DNA from: Cyclobacteriaceae bacterium
Lineage (GTDB): Bacteria > Bacteroidota > Bacteroidia > Cytophagales > Cyclobacteriaceae
Length of the DNA stretch: 56,673 bases
NCBI GenBank assembly: GCA_012033595.1
Contig: JAAUQL010000028.1
Location: 1 to 56,673 of the forward strand
Direction of reading: 5' to 3'
In this document: piece by piece, positions 19,622 through 28,156 of the stretch
Layout: every line of letters starts with the position of its first letter
Position numbering within the stretch: position 1 is the first letter of the stretch
The notes under the pieces: model-generated
Told to the model about the DNA's origin: nothing
The model's database searches: none
What the model saw: only the letters and a program-made list of their open reading frames with translations
Made by a program: the position numbers and the translations under genes

Positions 19622-20845
19622 ATGCAAGAGCCCAAAAACATACTAGAAAAAGCAGAATTGGAATCCTGCAACCTACTGTTCAAGCTGCCTGCCAACATGG
19701 TGTACCACAATCTAAAACACACCAGGGAAGTGGTGAAAGCGGCTCAAGAAATAGGGTCATATGCCAATATAAGCAGCGATGAACATGAAATACTCATGCT
19801 TGCGGCTTGGTTTCACGACACCGGATTTGTAAATTCTTATGATAAACACGAAGAACAAAGCGTGGTGTTTGCCAGGGCATTTTTAGCCGCCCAACAGTAT
19901 CCTGATGAAAAAACAGATATGGTGTTGGCTTGCATAGAGTCAACCAGATTGGGGCAGAAACCATCTACCAGGGTAGAATGCATATTGCACGATGCCGATT
20001 TCTACCACCTCTCCAAAAAGTCTTATTTCGATAAACTCATACTGCTGAAAAATGAACGCGAGAGAATTAGCGGAAAAAAAATACCAGACCACACCTGGTA
20101 TCAGCAAAATATGGATTTTCTCGAGAAGCATACCTACTGTACCGAATATGGAAAAATGGTGCTTTTTCCTAAAATGCAAAACAACCTGGCCCGGCAGCGC
20201 AAGAAACTGATCAAACTGCAAAACCTGAACATGGGTCACGAATTGCACCTCGACCCCAGAAGGCTCAAAGAGCTGAAGAAAAAACTGAAGCAGGTAGAAG
20301 GCAGACCCGATCGCGGCATTGAAACGATGTTCAGGCTCACCTCCCGAAATCACCTACAGCTCAGTGCCATGGCCGACAGCAAGGCCAACATTCTTATTTC
20401 GGTCAATGCCATCATCATCTCCATCATCATAAGCGGATTGATAAAAACGCTGGACAACCACCCGCATCTGGTCATTCCCACTTACATGATCCTCACCATC
20501 AATGTGGTCACCATTGTATTTGCCATATTGACATTGCGTCCCAATATTTCAGAAGGAAAATTCACTGAAAAAGATATTGAAGATAAAAACACCAATCTGC
20601 TGTTTTTTGGCAATTTTCATGGTATGACACGCGAAGACTATAAATGGGGCATGCAGGAAATGATGAGCGACAGCAACTATTTGTATTCCAGCCTCATAGA
20701 CGACATCTATTTTTTGGGCAAGGTGCTGGGAAAAAAATACCGTTTTCTCCGGCTCTCGTACAGCATTTTTATGTACGGCATCATCATAGCGGTGGTGGCC
20801 TTTGTGTTGTCCAATTTGATGTACATTGGCGATTTGGGCATTTAG
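19622..20845 (+). CDS. HD-domain protein fused to a PycTM (DUF5706) membrane domain
   Basis: A 407-residue protein. The N-terminal half is an HD phosphohydrolase with His33 in NLKH, the His65-Asp66 pair in WFHDTGF, and a further HD in ECILHDADFYHL. The C-terminal half starts at MFRLTSRNHLQLSAMADSKAN, the signature of the Pycsar effector transmembrane domain, and has hydrophobic helices near residues 258-277, 290-310 and 380-402. In Pycsar defence, PycTM-type proteins are opened by cyclic pyrimidine nucleotides to damage the membrane. HD-fused versions are also common as chromosomal genes in Bacteroidota and their role is unknown. The divergent cyclase next door is a possible signal source or target; the HD domain could hydrolyse its product. 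Both links are inference. Confidence 0.85.
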   Translation: MQEPKNILEKAELESCNLLFKLPANMVYHNLKHTREVVKAAQEIGSYANISSDEHEILMLAAWFHDTGFVNSYDKHEEQSVVFARAFLAAQQYPDEKTDMVLACIESTRLGQKPSTRVECILHDADFYHLSKKSYFDKLILLKNERERISGKKIPDHTWYQQNMDFLEKHTYCTEYGKMVLFPKMQNNLARQRKKLIKLQNLNMGHELHLDPRRLKELKKKLKQVEGRPDRGIETMFRLTSRNHLQLSAMADSKANILISVNAIIISIIISGLIKTLDNHPHLVIPTYMILTINVVTIVFAILTLRPNISEGKFTEKDIEDKNTNLLFFGNFHGMTREDYKWGMQEMMSDSNYLYSSLIDDIYFLGKVLGKKYRFLRLSYSIFMYGIIIAVVAFVLSNLMYIGDLGI

Positions 20846-20892
20846 TCCGTGGTGTTTACTTCACTCTTATGAATTTTGGTGCACAACGGACT
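20844..20892. repeat. Inverted repeat between convergent genes
   Basis: AGTCCGT (20844-20850) and ACGGACT (20886-20892) form a perfect seven-base inverted repeat with a 35-base spacer in the gap between two convergent genes. It may help end transcription from both sides, but the long loop makes this weak. Confidence 0.3.
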
Positions 20893-20952
20893 TTGTACGT
20901 GCGCTATGATTAAACGAATCGGAAAGCCAGCCAAGGACCGGTATTTTTTCCA

Positions 20953-21555
20953 TCAATCATAATCGGTCGGCCAATTCTCATCTGCAATGGCCACCCCCGC
21001 AAACCGGCCGTGATGCGTGATGGACAAACAGGTGCTTTGTCGTACGCCGCAATGCACAAATTCAGGCACGCCTAGCGGGTTTTTAACGATTTTCAAGTCT
21101 TCAGAATCGCAGGAATAAATGTGGCCAAAGAGCGACTTGGCCAGGCCATAACTTTCGCGATGTTGCATAGAGTAACTGCTACTGCTCAGGGTAATGCTGA
21201 CACTTGCCCGCTGATTTACCAACATAGACAATGCCGTGGTGTAGATGTATTCATTGGTCACCTGCGTTTTGGAGCGATAACATGCCCCGGATATTTCCAC
21301 GAATCCATAAATTGGGCATGTGGGCTGGCACTGAATGGAAATTGGAGAAAAAACCGGAATGCCTGTCTTGCGCAGGTAAATTTTATAGGCGCTTTCTTTC
21401 ATACTCCAAAGCCGCCACAGCATCTGCCCCTTGTTATTTGTACCGGCTATCAGACTTTGCTCGTGGTGGGTGAATACCTTGTTCAGATACCTGCTATTTT
21501 CCCAGGGCTTTTCTTTCAATGCCAGTTTCATATCAACGATGTCGTTTCCGATCAC
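20953..21555 (-). CDS. 4'-phosphopantetheinyl transferase
   Basis: Transfers the phosphopantetheine arm of CoA to a carrier-protein serine. The 200-residue protein has the superfamily motifs GNDIVD at the N-terminus and WSMKESAYKIY in the middle, which hold the magnesium-binding acidic residues and the catalytic Lys. It starts with a GTG that overlaps the ACP stop by four bases, so it is the last gene of the type III PKS/FAS operon and most likely serves the ACP encoded directly before it. Confidence 0.88.
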   Translation of the reverse strand: MIGNDIVDMKLALKEKPWENSRYLNKVFTHHEQSLIAGTNNKGQMLWRLWSMKESAYKIYLRKTGIPVFSPISIQCQPTCPIYGFVEISGACYRSKTQVTNEYIYTTALSMLVNQRASVSITLSSSSYSMQHRESYGLAKSLFGHIYSCDSEDLKIVKNPLGVPEFVHCGVRQSTCLSITHHGRFAGVAIADENWPTDYD

Positions 21556-21806
21556 TGCTTACCCATTTTGGCGGTGATGATATTCATGGCAGCCACCACC
21601 GATACCATTTGCTCCATTTCTTCATTTTCTATGCGAATATCAAATTCATCTTCCACATCCAGGATCACATCTACCAGGTTGGCAGAGTTAATTTTAAGGT
21701 CAGTGATAAAACGGGTTTCTTCCGAAAGGTGATCAAAAGCCTCTTGATCCTGAATATAAGGAAGCACGATTTTTTTTAGTTTGGTAATCAGTTCTTCTTT
21801 TTCCAT
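21552..21806 (-). CDS. Acyl carrier protein (variant phosphopantetheine site)
   Basis: An 84-residue acidic four-helix carrier protein. The attachment serine is Ser41 in KINSANLVDVILDVEDEFDI. The usual DSL is NSA here, so the Asp before the Ser and the Leu after it are both changed, while the following helix II pattern is kept. It sits nine bases after the ketosynthase and overlaps the PPTase, which argues for a dedicated pathway carrier and not the housekeeping AcpP. Confidence 0.88.
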   Translation of the reverse strand: MEKEELITKLKKIVLPYIQDQEAFDHLSEETRFITDLKINSANLVDVILDVEDEFDIRIENEEMEQMVSVVAAMNIITAKMGKQ

Positions 21807-21815
21807 AAGTACAGC

Positions 21816-23087
21816 TTAGTTCGAAAAGTTACTAAAAATAATACAGGCATTTACATCGCCAAAGCCAAAACTTGCCTTGGCAGCTATCCGCAAGGGCGTT
21901 TCCATGCTTTTTTGGGGAATGCGGCTTTCGTCGATCAGATCCAAAATTTCAGGATGGATATCTTCGCAATTGATGTTTGGAAAAACAAGCTGGTGCTTCA
22001 ATTGCAAAATAGTGGCCACACTCTCGATAGCCCCTGCCGCGGCGAGGCAATGCCCGACCATGGATTTTTGTGAATTGATGTATGGAAAATTTATGCCTTC
22101 TCTTCCTAAGGCAGTCACCCAGTTAGCTATTTCGGTTGAGTCTTTAGAGGTCGCGGTTAGGTGACCGTTGATCACATCGATTGCTTGTGCCTCTATTCCG
22201 GCATCTGCAATTGCCCCTTTGATGCACTGCTGCACCGCGTCTGAATTGGGTGCGGTCATGGTGCCCCCAAGGCGCTGACCACCCGAATTTACCATGCCAC
22301 CTAGCACTTCTGCATAGATGTTTGCCCCACGATCGAGGGCGCTTTGTAAAGATTCGAGTACCAGTGCCCCTGCCCCACTGCCTGGCACAAAGCCACTCGC
22401 CGAGGCGCTCATTGGCCTGCTCCCCCTTTCCGGATCGTCATTATGCTTGTAGCTCATCACACGCATGGCATCGAAACCTCCCCAAATGTATGGGCCATCG
22501 TCACTGCAACTGCCCACCAACATGCGCTTTGCCTTGCCGTATTTAATGCGCTCAAAACCCATCAATAATGCCTCCGCACCGGTAGTACAGGCCGATGAAT
22601 TGGTGGTTACCTGATTGCCAAGACCGAGTATGCCCCCTAGATAGGCGCTGATGCCACTGGCCATGGTTTGCACCACTACCGTGCTGCCCAGCCTCCTCAC
22701 CTGTTTGTCGTCCAAAAGATAAATAGCCTCACGAAATTTATCGATTCCCGATGAGCCCGCCCCAAAGACCATTCCGCTGTGCGGATCAGCAGTTGCATGC
22801 TCGTCTATAGCCAATCCGGCGTCTTTCCAGGCATCCATGCCTGCCATGCAGCCGTACAAAATTCCGGCACTATTAAACCCGCGCAATTGCAAGGGGCTCA
22901 AATATTTGGCTCTGAGTGTGTCGTCCACCACCGGCATGCCACCGATACAGCACGAAAAGTTGAGTTCCTGAAGTTTCGGATGGAAAGTGATGCCAGATTC
23001 GCCATTTTTGGTGGCTCGGGTAAAAGCGTCCTGTCCTATGCCATTTGGTGCTACCACACCAAGGCCGGTAATTACTACTCTATTCAT
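21816..23087 (-). CDS. Beta-ketoacyl-ACP synthase (KAS I/II type)
   Basis: A 423-residue condensing enzyme. The Cys-His-His triad is complete: Cys167 in TNSSACTTG, His309 in INGHLTATSKDS and His346 in QKSMVGHCLAAAG. The motif around His309 (NGHLTAT) departs from the usual NAHGTST, which suggests a pathway-specific branch. It would elongate an ACP-bound chain for the type III PKS in the same operon. Its start overlaps the end of the dehydratase gene by eight bases. Confidence 0.92.
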   Translation of the reverse strand: MNRVVITGLGVVAPNGIGQDAFTRATKNGESGITFHPKLQELNFSCCIGGMPVVDDTLRAKYLSPLQLRGFNSAGILYGCMAGMDAWKDAGLAIDEHATADPHSGMVFGAGSSGIDKFREAIYLLDDKQVRRLGSTVVVQTMASGISAYLGGILGLGNQVTTNSSACTTGAEALLMGFERIKYGKAKRMLVGSCSDDGPYIWGGFDAMRVMSYKHNDDPERGSRPMSASASGFVPGSGAGALVLESLQSALDRGANIYAEVLGGMVNSGGQRLGGTMTAPNSDAVQQCIKGAIADAGIEAQAIDVINGHLTATSKDSTEIANWVTALGREGINFPYINSQKSMVGHCLAAAGAIESVATILQLKHQLVFPNINCEDIHPEILDLIDESRIPQKSMETPLRIAAKASFGFGDVNACIIFSNFSN

Positions 23088-23532
23088 CGTCTTGCGGATT
23101 GATCATGCCAGCAATGGTGCCCCGACAAACCAACTCATCCTGCTGGTTGTACATGGCCACTTTGCATTTTAATTTGTGAAAACGGAAATAGACTTTTTCA
23201 GAAACCACCATGACCTTCTCGCCCGGCATAACGGGATGATAAAAATCTATCTGGTGGGAAGTCAAAGCTATGCGAGACTTGTCAGGGTATTCTCCTTTTT
23301 CTTTTTTTATAATATAAATACCCAGACATACCACACCGATCTGCGCCATGGTTTCCGTAAGGATAACACCGGGTGTAATGGGATGATCCCTGAAATGACC
23401 CTGGTAGAAAAAGGCACTGCTGCTAAAAGTATAGCTGCCCCGCATGCCATCTACGGAAATGTCGGTGAGCTCATCGACAAATAAGAAGGGCTCTTGAAAG
23501 GGCAATAAGGCTATAATTTCTTTTGATGTCAT
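23080..23532 (-). CDS. 3-hydroxyacyl-ACP dehydratase, FabZ-like hotdog protein
   Basis: A 150-residue hotdog-fold protein. The FabZ active-site motif is GHFRDHPITPGVILTETMAQ, with His46 and Glu60 as the expected catalytic pair. It removes water from 3-hydroxyacyl-ACP during chain extension. The operon carries no ketoreductase, so FabG from primary metabolism would have to supply the 3-hydroxyacyl substrate. It overlaps the ketosynthase gene and lies 44 bases after the reductase gene. Confidence 0.9.
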   Translation of the reverse strand: MTSKEIIALLPFQEPFLFVDELTDISVDGMRGSYTFSSSAFFYQGHFRDHPITPGVILTETMAQIGVVCLGIYIIKKEKGEYPDKSRIALTSHQIDFYHPVMPGEKVMVVSEKVYFRFHKLKCKVAMYNQQDELVCRGTIAGMINPQDDE

Positions 23533-23576
23533 TTTATCAGTACTAAATTTTTCGGTATTGCCAATAGCAATTTATA

Positions 23577-24374
23577 TCAACACAAATGTTCGCCGCCATC
23601 CACGGGGATTACCACCCCATTGATCCAGGCTGCTTCATCTTTGCATAGCAGATAGACTACATTGGCCACGTCTTCGGGCAGAGTAAGGCGATGATGGGGA
23701 TTTCGCGTAAGCGCATGTTCTTTCAACACTTCACTTCCCGGAATGGCGCGCATCGACATGGTGTCTGTCACCCCTGCCTGAATGCAGTTGGCCTTGATGC
23801 CATAGGGTGCAAACTCCAGAGCAATGTTTCGCGTGACGGCCTCCAGGGTAGCTTTTGCCGCAGATACCGCAGCATAACTTTTCCAGGCTTTGGAATTTCC
23901 CTCGCTGGTAAAACTGATTATCCTGGTGTCCTTTGCAAATAAACCGGCCTCAAAGATTGCGCTGGTCCACTCATAGAGGCTGGTGGCCATGGCATGGATG
24001 GTAAGCGCAAAATCAGCGCTTTGCAATACCGGGGCATCGGCACTGACCATAGGCTTTAGATTGCCTTTGGCGATGCTATGCACCAATACCCGGATTTTTC
24101 CCGGATTATGCCATTTTTCCGTCAAACCAGCAATCATCATTTTCAGTTTTTCGGGATGGAGGGCATCAGCATTAAAGGAGACAAAATCTACCCCTTGTTG
24201 TTTTATTTGTTCAAACTCCGCCATCACATGCTCCTCCTGACTTCTGGCACACCTATACACGATGCAAATGTTCAAACCATGGGTGGCCAGTTTTTTGGCA
24301 CTTGCCAGACCCAGCCCACTGGAACCTCCGAGGATGAGCGCCCACTGGTTTTTGTTTTCAAATTCCCTTACCAT
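23577..24374 (-). CDS. SDR enoyl-ACP reductase-like protein (FabL/FabI type)
   Basis: A 265-residue short-chain dehydrogenase with nucleotide motif ILGGSSGLGLASAKKL. The catalytic Tyr167 and Lys174 are separated by six residues (YAAVSAAK), the Y-x6-K spacing of FabI/FabL enoyl reductases; classical ketoreductases have YxxxK. The ending WINGVVIPVDGGEHLC is typical of the fold. I infer it reduces the enoyl-ACP produced by the FabZ-like dehydratase. Its start overlaps the type III PKS stop by seven bases. Confidence 0.86.
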   Translation of the reverse strand: MVREFENKNQWALILGGSSGLGLASAKKLATHGLNICIVYRCARSQEEHVMAEFEQIKQQGVDFVSFNADALHPEKLKMMIAGLTEKWHNPGKIRVLVHSIAKGNLKPMVSADAPVLQSADFALTIHAMATSLYEWTSAIFEAGLFAKDTRIISFTSEGNSKAWKSYAAVSAAKATLEAVTRNIALEFAPYGIKANCIQAGVTDTMSMRAIPGSEVLKEHALTRNPHHRLTLPEDVANVVYLLCKDEAAWINGVVIPVDGGEHLC

Positions 24375-25420
24375 TTCAATAGTATTCGTTGTGCGGTAAA
24401 TCCAGGGCCGAAGCTCAGCATCAAGCCATGGCTGCCCTCTGGGGCTCCGCGATCCATAAAACGCTCCAATACATACAAAACCGTTGCACTGGACATATTG
24501 CCATACAGGCGCAAAACCTCTTTGGTATCCTCAATATTTTTTCCAAGCCCCCCAAAGAGTTCTTCAACGGTCTGCACGATTTTTTTTCCTCCCGGATGAA
24601 AAATCAGGTGGTCAATGTCTTCTATACTCATTCCATTTTTTTGAAGAAACGGATGGACAATTTCCGGAAAGTGAGCAGCAATGGTTTCCGGCACGGCCTT
24701 ATCCAGTACCATAGCCAGACCGGAGTTGGTAAGTTTAAAACCCATCATGTGCTCTGCATCATAAAAATGATACATGGCTTCATCGACCAGTTGTGGCCCC
24801 TGCTCGCCGGGATGCGACGACATAATGACACATGCGCCACCATCGCCAAAAATGGCCGCACTCACAATATTGGCCATCGAAAAGTCATCGAGTTGAAAGG
24901 TGGCCGTTGGCGATTCCACGGCAATAACTGCTGCCCTCTTTCCAGAATTGGCCTGCAGGAAGTTTTTGGCATAAATCATCCCCGATACGCCGGCTACACA
25001 ACCCATTTCAGTTACCGGAAGTCGCACAATATCTTGTTTCATCCTGAGCCGGTTTATCAGGTAGGCATCCAGCGAAGGGATCATAATGCCGGTGCAACTC
25101 ACCGTAATGAGAAAGTCGATGTCTGATGGATCCAAACCTGCCTTTTGCAGTGATTTTTGCAGCGCACCTTCAGCGAGTTTCACCACTTCCGTGGAATAAA
25201 TATCGTTTTTGCTTTCGAACGAAGACTTGTAGAACACCTCATCCGCATCCATGATGCCATAGCGACGATCGACCCCGGCATTTTCAAATAATTTCAGGAC
25301 TTTTCTTTTGAAACGTTCTTCCCGGCCTTCCATCCACTTTTCGACATAGGGTAGTATGTCGCTGGTCATTCTGGTATATGCTGGCAGTTGGCTGGCAACT
25401 GATAGGATTTTGACGCTCAT
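24368..25420 (-). CDS. Type III polyketide synthase (chalcone synthase-like)
   Basis: A 350-residue homodimeric ketosynthase that extends a starter acyl group with malonyl units and cyclises it. The Cys-His-Asn triad is visible: Cys141 in TEMGCVAGVSG, His275 in LIFHPGGKK and Asn308 in YGNMSSATVLYVLER, as is the GPGFTAQ ending. Start at ATG 25420, which overlaps the methyltransferase stop as ATGA; an upstream in-frame codon at 25465 lies within that gene and is less likely. With the adjacent methyltransferase and flavoprotein it resembles the srsABC phenolic-lipid set of Streptomyces griseus, so an alkylresorcinol or alkylpyrone product is the leading guess. Confidence 0.9.
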   Translation of the reverse strand: MSVKILSVASQLPAYTRMTSDILPYVEKWMEGREERFKRKVLKLFENAGVDRRYGIMDADEVFYKSSFESKNDIYSTEVVKLAEGALQKSLQKAGLDPSDIDFLITVSCTGIMIPSLDAYLINRLRMKQDIVRLPVTEMGCVAGVSGMIYAKNFLQANSGKRAAVIAVESPTATFQLDDFSMANIVSAAIFGDGGACVIMSSHPGEQGPQLVDEAMYHFYDAEHMMGFKLTNSGLAMVLDKAVPETIAAHFPEIVHPFLQKNGMSIEDIDHLIFHPGGKKIVQTVEELFGGLGKNIEDTKEVLRLYGNMSSATVLYVLERFMDRGAPEGSHGLMLSFGPGFTAQRILLKW

Positions 25421-26132
25421 GATTTTTTGTTGATGATCCATTGATAGCGAAAGGCCCATTTCCACTTGATGGTGGATTTCGCTGCTAATTTTTTGGCCAT
25501 ATATTCCAGTTCCATTTTTTTGAAGCCTCGCAACACAGATATGCTTCCATCCATTTTTACCATTTCGTTGCTAATGAACACTGTAAGCAGGCGAAATAAA
25601 TTGTAGGCAAGCGGATGCCGATGCAGGTCGTTGACCACGAGACCCAGACTGGCTTTTCTAAGCAATTTTGGTAATAATTTAAGCAATTGATTTTCTTTGA
25701 AATGGTGCAGAAAGAGAACCGATATAACGATGTCATAATGAAGCTGATCGAAGGTATCGGAAAAACATCGCAATGCACGAAGCTGATTTCCGGATAGCCG
25801 GTGGATAATTTTCGTGCATAGGCCAAGGTCGCGGCATTGGCATCGATACCAACCAACTTGAATTGATATCCATCGCGGCGGCCATAGAGCGCCACTTCAC
25901 GCAACACATCACCACTGCCACAGCCCAGATCGACAATAGTATAAAGTCGATTAGAATTTTGGTGTTGCAGCAGCTTTTTAAGCCCCTGAATGGTGACATT
26001 GTTGCCTCCAAGCCACTTGTTGATCAGAGCCAGCTTGTCGAGCGTGTCGTACAAGACTTCCCCATCGAGCTCGAAATCGTCCATTAATTCCATGCTTTCC
26101 GACCTGTATTTGGTATTTTGAAAAACGCTCAT
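25417..26132 (-). CDS. SAM-dependent methyltransferase of the type III PKS operon (frame interrupted once)
   Basis: A class I methyltransferase of about 238 residues. Motif I is VDLGCGSGDVLREVA, then LVGIDANAATLAYA, then VISVLFLHHF as motif IV. The frame breaks at a T5 run of the coding strand (A5 at 25761-25765). One added T gives the continuous HCDVFSDTFDQLHYDIVISVLF. The start overlaps the flavoprotein stop as ATGA and the stop overlaps the PKS start, so translational coupling is likely. The expected role is O- or C-methylation of the PKS product, as SrsB does for SrsA products. Confidence 0.84.
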
Positions 26133-27274
26133 GCCGGTGCCATTGGTTTACCATGTGTAAGACGAATCAACCTGGGCAAAAGCCATGGGAAAATCTTGAG
26201 TATGGCCATGGACAGCCTGGTCGATAGGTCGTGGCCAAATAGTGTAGCTATGAGGCGCCCCACTCCCAATCTGGTGCTAAACTCATGTTCCCACTTTTCC
26301 ATATACTTCTTTTCCAAGACCTCCCTCGACTTTGTTTCGCTAGTGAAGTAATCTACGATAAGGCCAGACAATATCTGCGCACTCCTAATCGCCATGCCCA
26401 TTCCGTTGCCACAAAGTGGGTGTATCAGGCCGCTGCTATCACCGCACATCAGCACATGCCCTTCCACCGGCATTTTTTTATCAAATGAAATTTGACTGAT
26501 GGTCAAAGGCGATTTAAAAACGGGCTGAGAATCTTTAAAAACTGCTTTAAGAAAGGGATTTTGAAAAACTACCCTTTCCTGAAATTCCTCTGTATTTTTG
26601 TATTTTTTGAATGCTGCGAAACTGGTGATGTAGCAAAGATTGATGCTGCCGTCTTCCACTTTCGAAACCCCGCAATATCCGCCATCGAAGTTATGCAGGG
26701 CGACTAGGTCATCAGGAAAAGTTCCTTTCACATGTGTTTTCACCGCGAGAAAGGGAGACCTTTTGAACGTAAAATCTCTATCCATCAGCTTGTCTAGAGC
26801 AGATCGCTTGCCATACGCCCCAATGGCAACAGGCGCTGTAAATACCTTTTGCTGCTGCGTGGATATAAAAAAGGAACCCCGGTTGTATCGCAACTCCGTG
26901 ACCTTGTCATGGATCAGACTTGCCCCCTGTTGGATGGCTTCATTTGCCAGAGCGGCATCGAAAGTAAAACGGCTGATACCAAACCCCCCGAGAGGCAAAG
27001 AGCTGGAGATCAACGTCCCCTGCCGGGTGCTCAGCTCAAACCTGGCGATGGTTGTGGCACCCAGAGCGTGCGGATCGATATTTAGAGAATGCAAATATGG
27101 CAACGTTTCGTTTGAGACATATTCGCCGCAGACCTTGTGCCTGGGATACTCGTGCTTTTCGATCACAAGCACTGCAAGGCGATGCCTTGATAAATGGATA
27201 GCCGAGGTAAGACCAGCCACTCCACCTCCAATAATGATGACATCATAAACGTTGGAAAAGTGTGGTTTGGGCAT
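26129..27274 (-). CDS. FAD-dependent oxidoreductase, geranylgeranyl-reductase/monooxygenase-like
   Basis: A 381-residue flavoprotein. The FAD dinucleotide motif IIIGGGVAGLTSAIHLS is followed by EKHEYPRHKVCGEYVS, and a second FAD motif VLMCGDSSGLIHPLCGNGMGMAI is near residue 290. This architecture is shared by geranylgeranyl reductases and aromatic-ring hydroxylases. In this operon I infer ring hydroxylation or another redox step on the methylated PKS product. Start at ATG 27274 places the FAD motif at residue 10; the open frame reaches 27427 but overlaps the next gene. It is the first gene of the overlapping block. Confidence 0.86.
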   Translation of the reverse strand: MPKPHFSNVYDVIIIGGGVAGLTSAIHLSRHRLAVLVIEKHEYPRHKVCGEYVSNETLPYLHSLNIDPHALGATTIARFELSTRQGTLISSSLPLGGFGISRFTFDAALANEAIQQGASLIHDKVTELRYNRGSFFISTQQQKVFTAPVAIGAYGKRSALDKLMDRDFTFKRSPFLAVKTHVKGTFPDDLVALHNFDGGYCGVSKVEDGSINLCYITSFAAFKKYKNTEEFQERVVFQNPFLKAVFKDSQPVFKSPLTISQISFDKKMPVEGHVLMCGDSSGLIHPLCGNGMGMAIRSAQILSGLIVDYFTSETKSREVLEKKYMEKWEHEFSTRLGVGRLIATLFGHDLSTRLSMAILKIFPWLLPRLIRLTHGKPMAPA

Positions 27275-27392
27275 CGATGAATCGGGGTCTGGTAATCGTG
27301 TTGGTAATTGGCAATTTAGAATATAAAAAACATAACATGAATGCCTGTTAAAAGTTTGGTGAAAATAATGAGTCCGACTAGTAAAACCAGAT

Positions 27393-27890
27393 CTACTTGC
27401 ATTTACTACCCAGTTCGTCCAGTACATGCTCTACCGCGGGGCAGCAAGCACTATTGGTCAGGGTCAGCTTAAATAGTTGCTTCATCTTTTTTCTGTCTGT
27501 ATGCGGATATTCGCGACATGCTTTGGGTCGGTCATCGTAGATCAGGCATTTTTTGTCTGGTAGTAAAAATGGGCATGGCATAGATCGAAAAACAAAATCG
27601 CCATCTTCATCGATTTTCAGATAGGTGCGTTCAAAATCGGCCTCCCTCAAGCGGAGGGCTTTGGAAATTCGCCTGATATCGGGCAAAGTTATTCTGGGAC
27701 CTACATAGGTACAGCAAAAAGCACATGTCAGGCAATCGATCGTCGCAAAAGCGCTTTGGTGTGCCGCATGAAAAAGCTTATCAACCTGCTGATCAGGCAT
27801 TCTTTTCATTTGTTTGAGGCTTGCCTCAAAGTCCGACTTTTTACCACATGCTCGCTGCACAAAAGCTTCATATTCCATCTTGTCATCCAT
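27393..27890 (-). CDS. YkgJ family cysteine cluster protein
   Basis: A 165-residue protein with the zinc or iron-sulfur candidate cluster CLTCAFCCTYVGPRITLPD, then CPFLLPDKKCLIYDDRPKACREYP, the hallmark of the YkgJ/UPF0153 family. Its biochemical role is not established. It lies 118 bases upstream of the flavoprotein gene on the same strand, so it may be the first gene of the biosynthetic transcript or independent. Confidence 0.85.
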   Translation of the reverse strand: MDDKMEYEAFVQRACGKKSDFEASLKQMKRMPDQQVDKLFHAAHQSAFATIDCLTCAFCCTYVGPRITLPDIRRISKALRLREADFERTYLKIDEDGDFVFRSMPCPFLLPDKKCLIYDDRPKACREYPHTDRKKMKQLFKLTLTNSACCPAVEHVLDELGSKCK

Positions 27891-28156
27891 GATTTTGCTT
27901 GGAGCGTCAAAATTAACAATGAAAAAGGTAAGGCAAAACAGGGCAGAGAAGTACCTTTACCTCCGGGTTAGATACATCTCTCTAATGCTACCCCCGGGTT
28001 TCGAGACATCATAATGCCCGCTATGGTCATAGTGGAATTGCTTTTACATTGTTTTTATATCAGAAACTTGAGTATTTTCGATAGAATATTTTTACGTTGA
28101 ATGTCCAGCACATTTTTGAATTCTATTTATTGTTTTTTTTATAAATAAATTAAGCT

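Noticed and set aside
17692-20845. Calling the cyclase/HD-PycTM pair a Pycsar defence system
   Set aside because: The cyclase keeps the adenine-selecting Lys and Asp and has a periplasmic TPR sensor. No other defence genes are adjacent except the unrelated restriction system 8 kb away.
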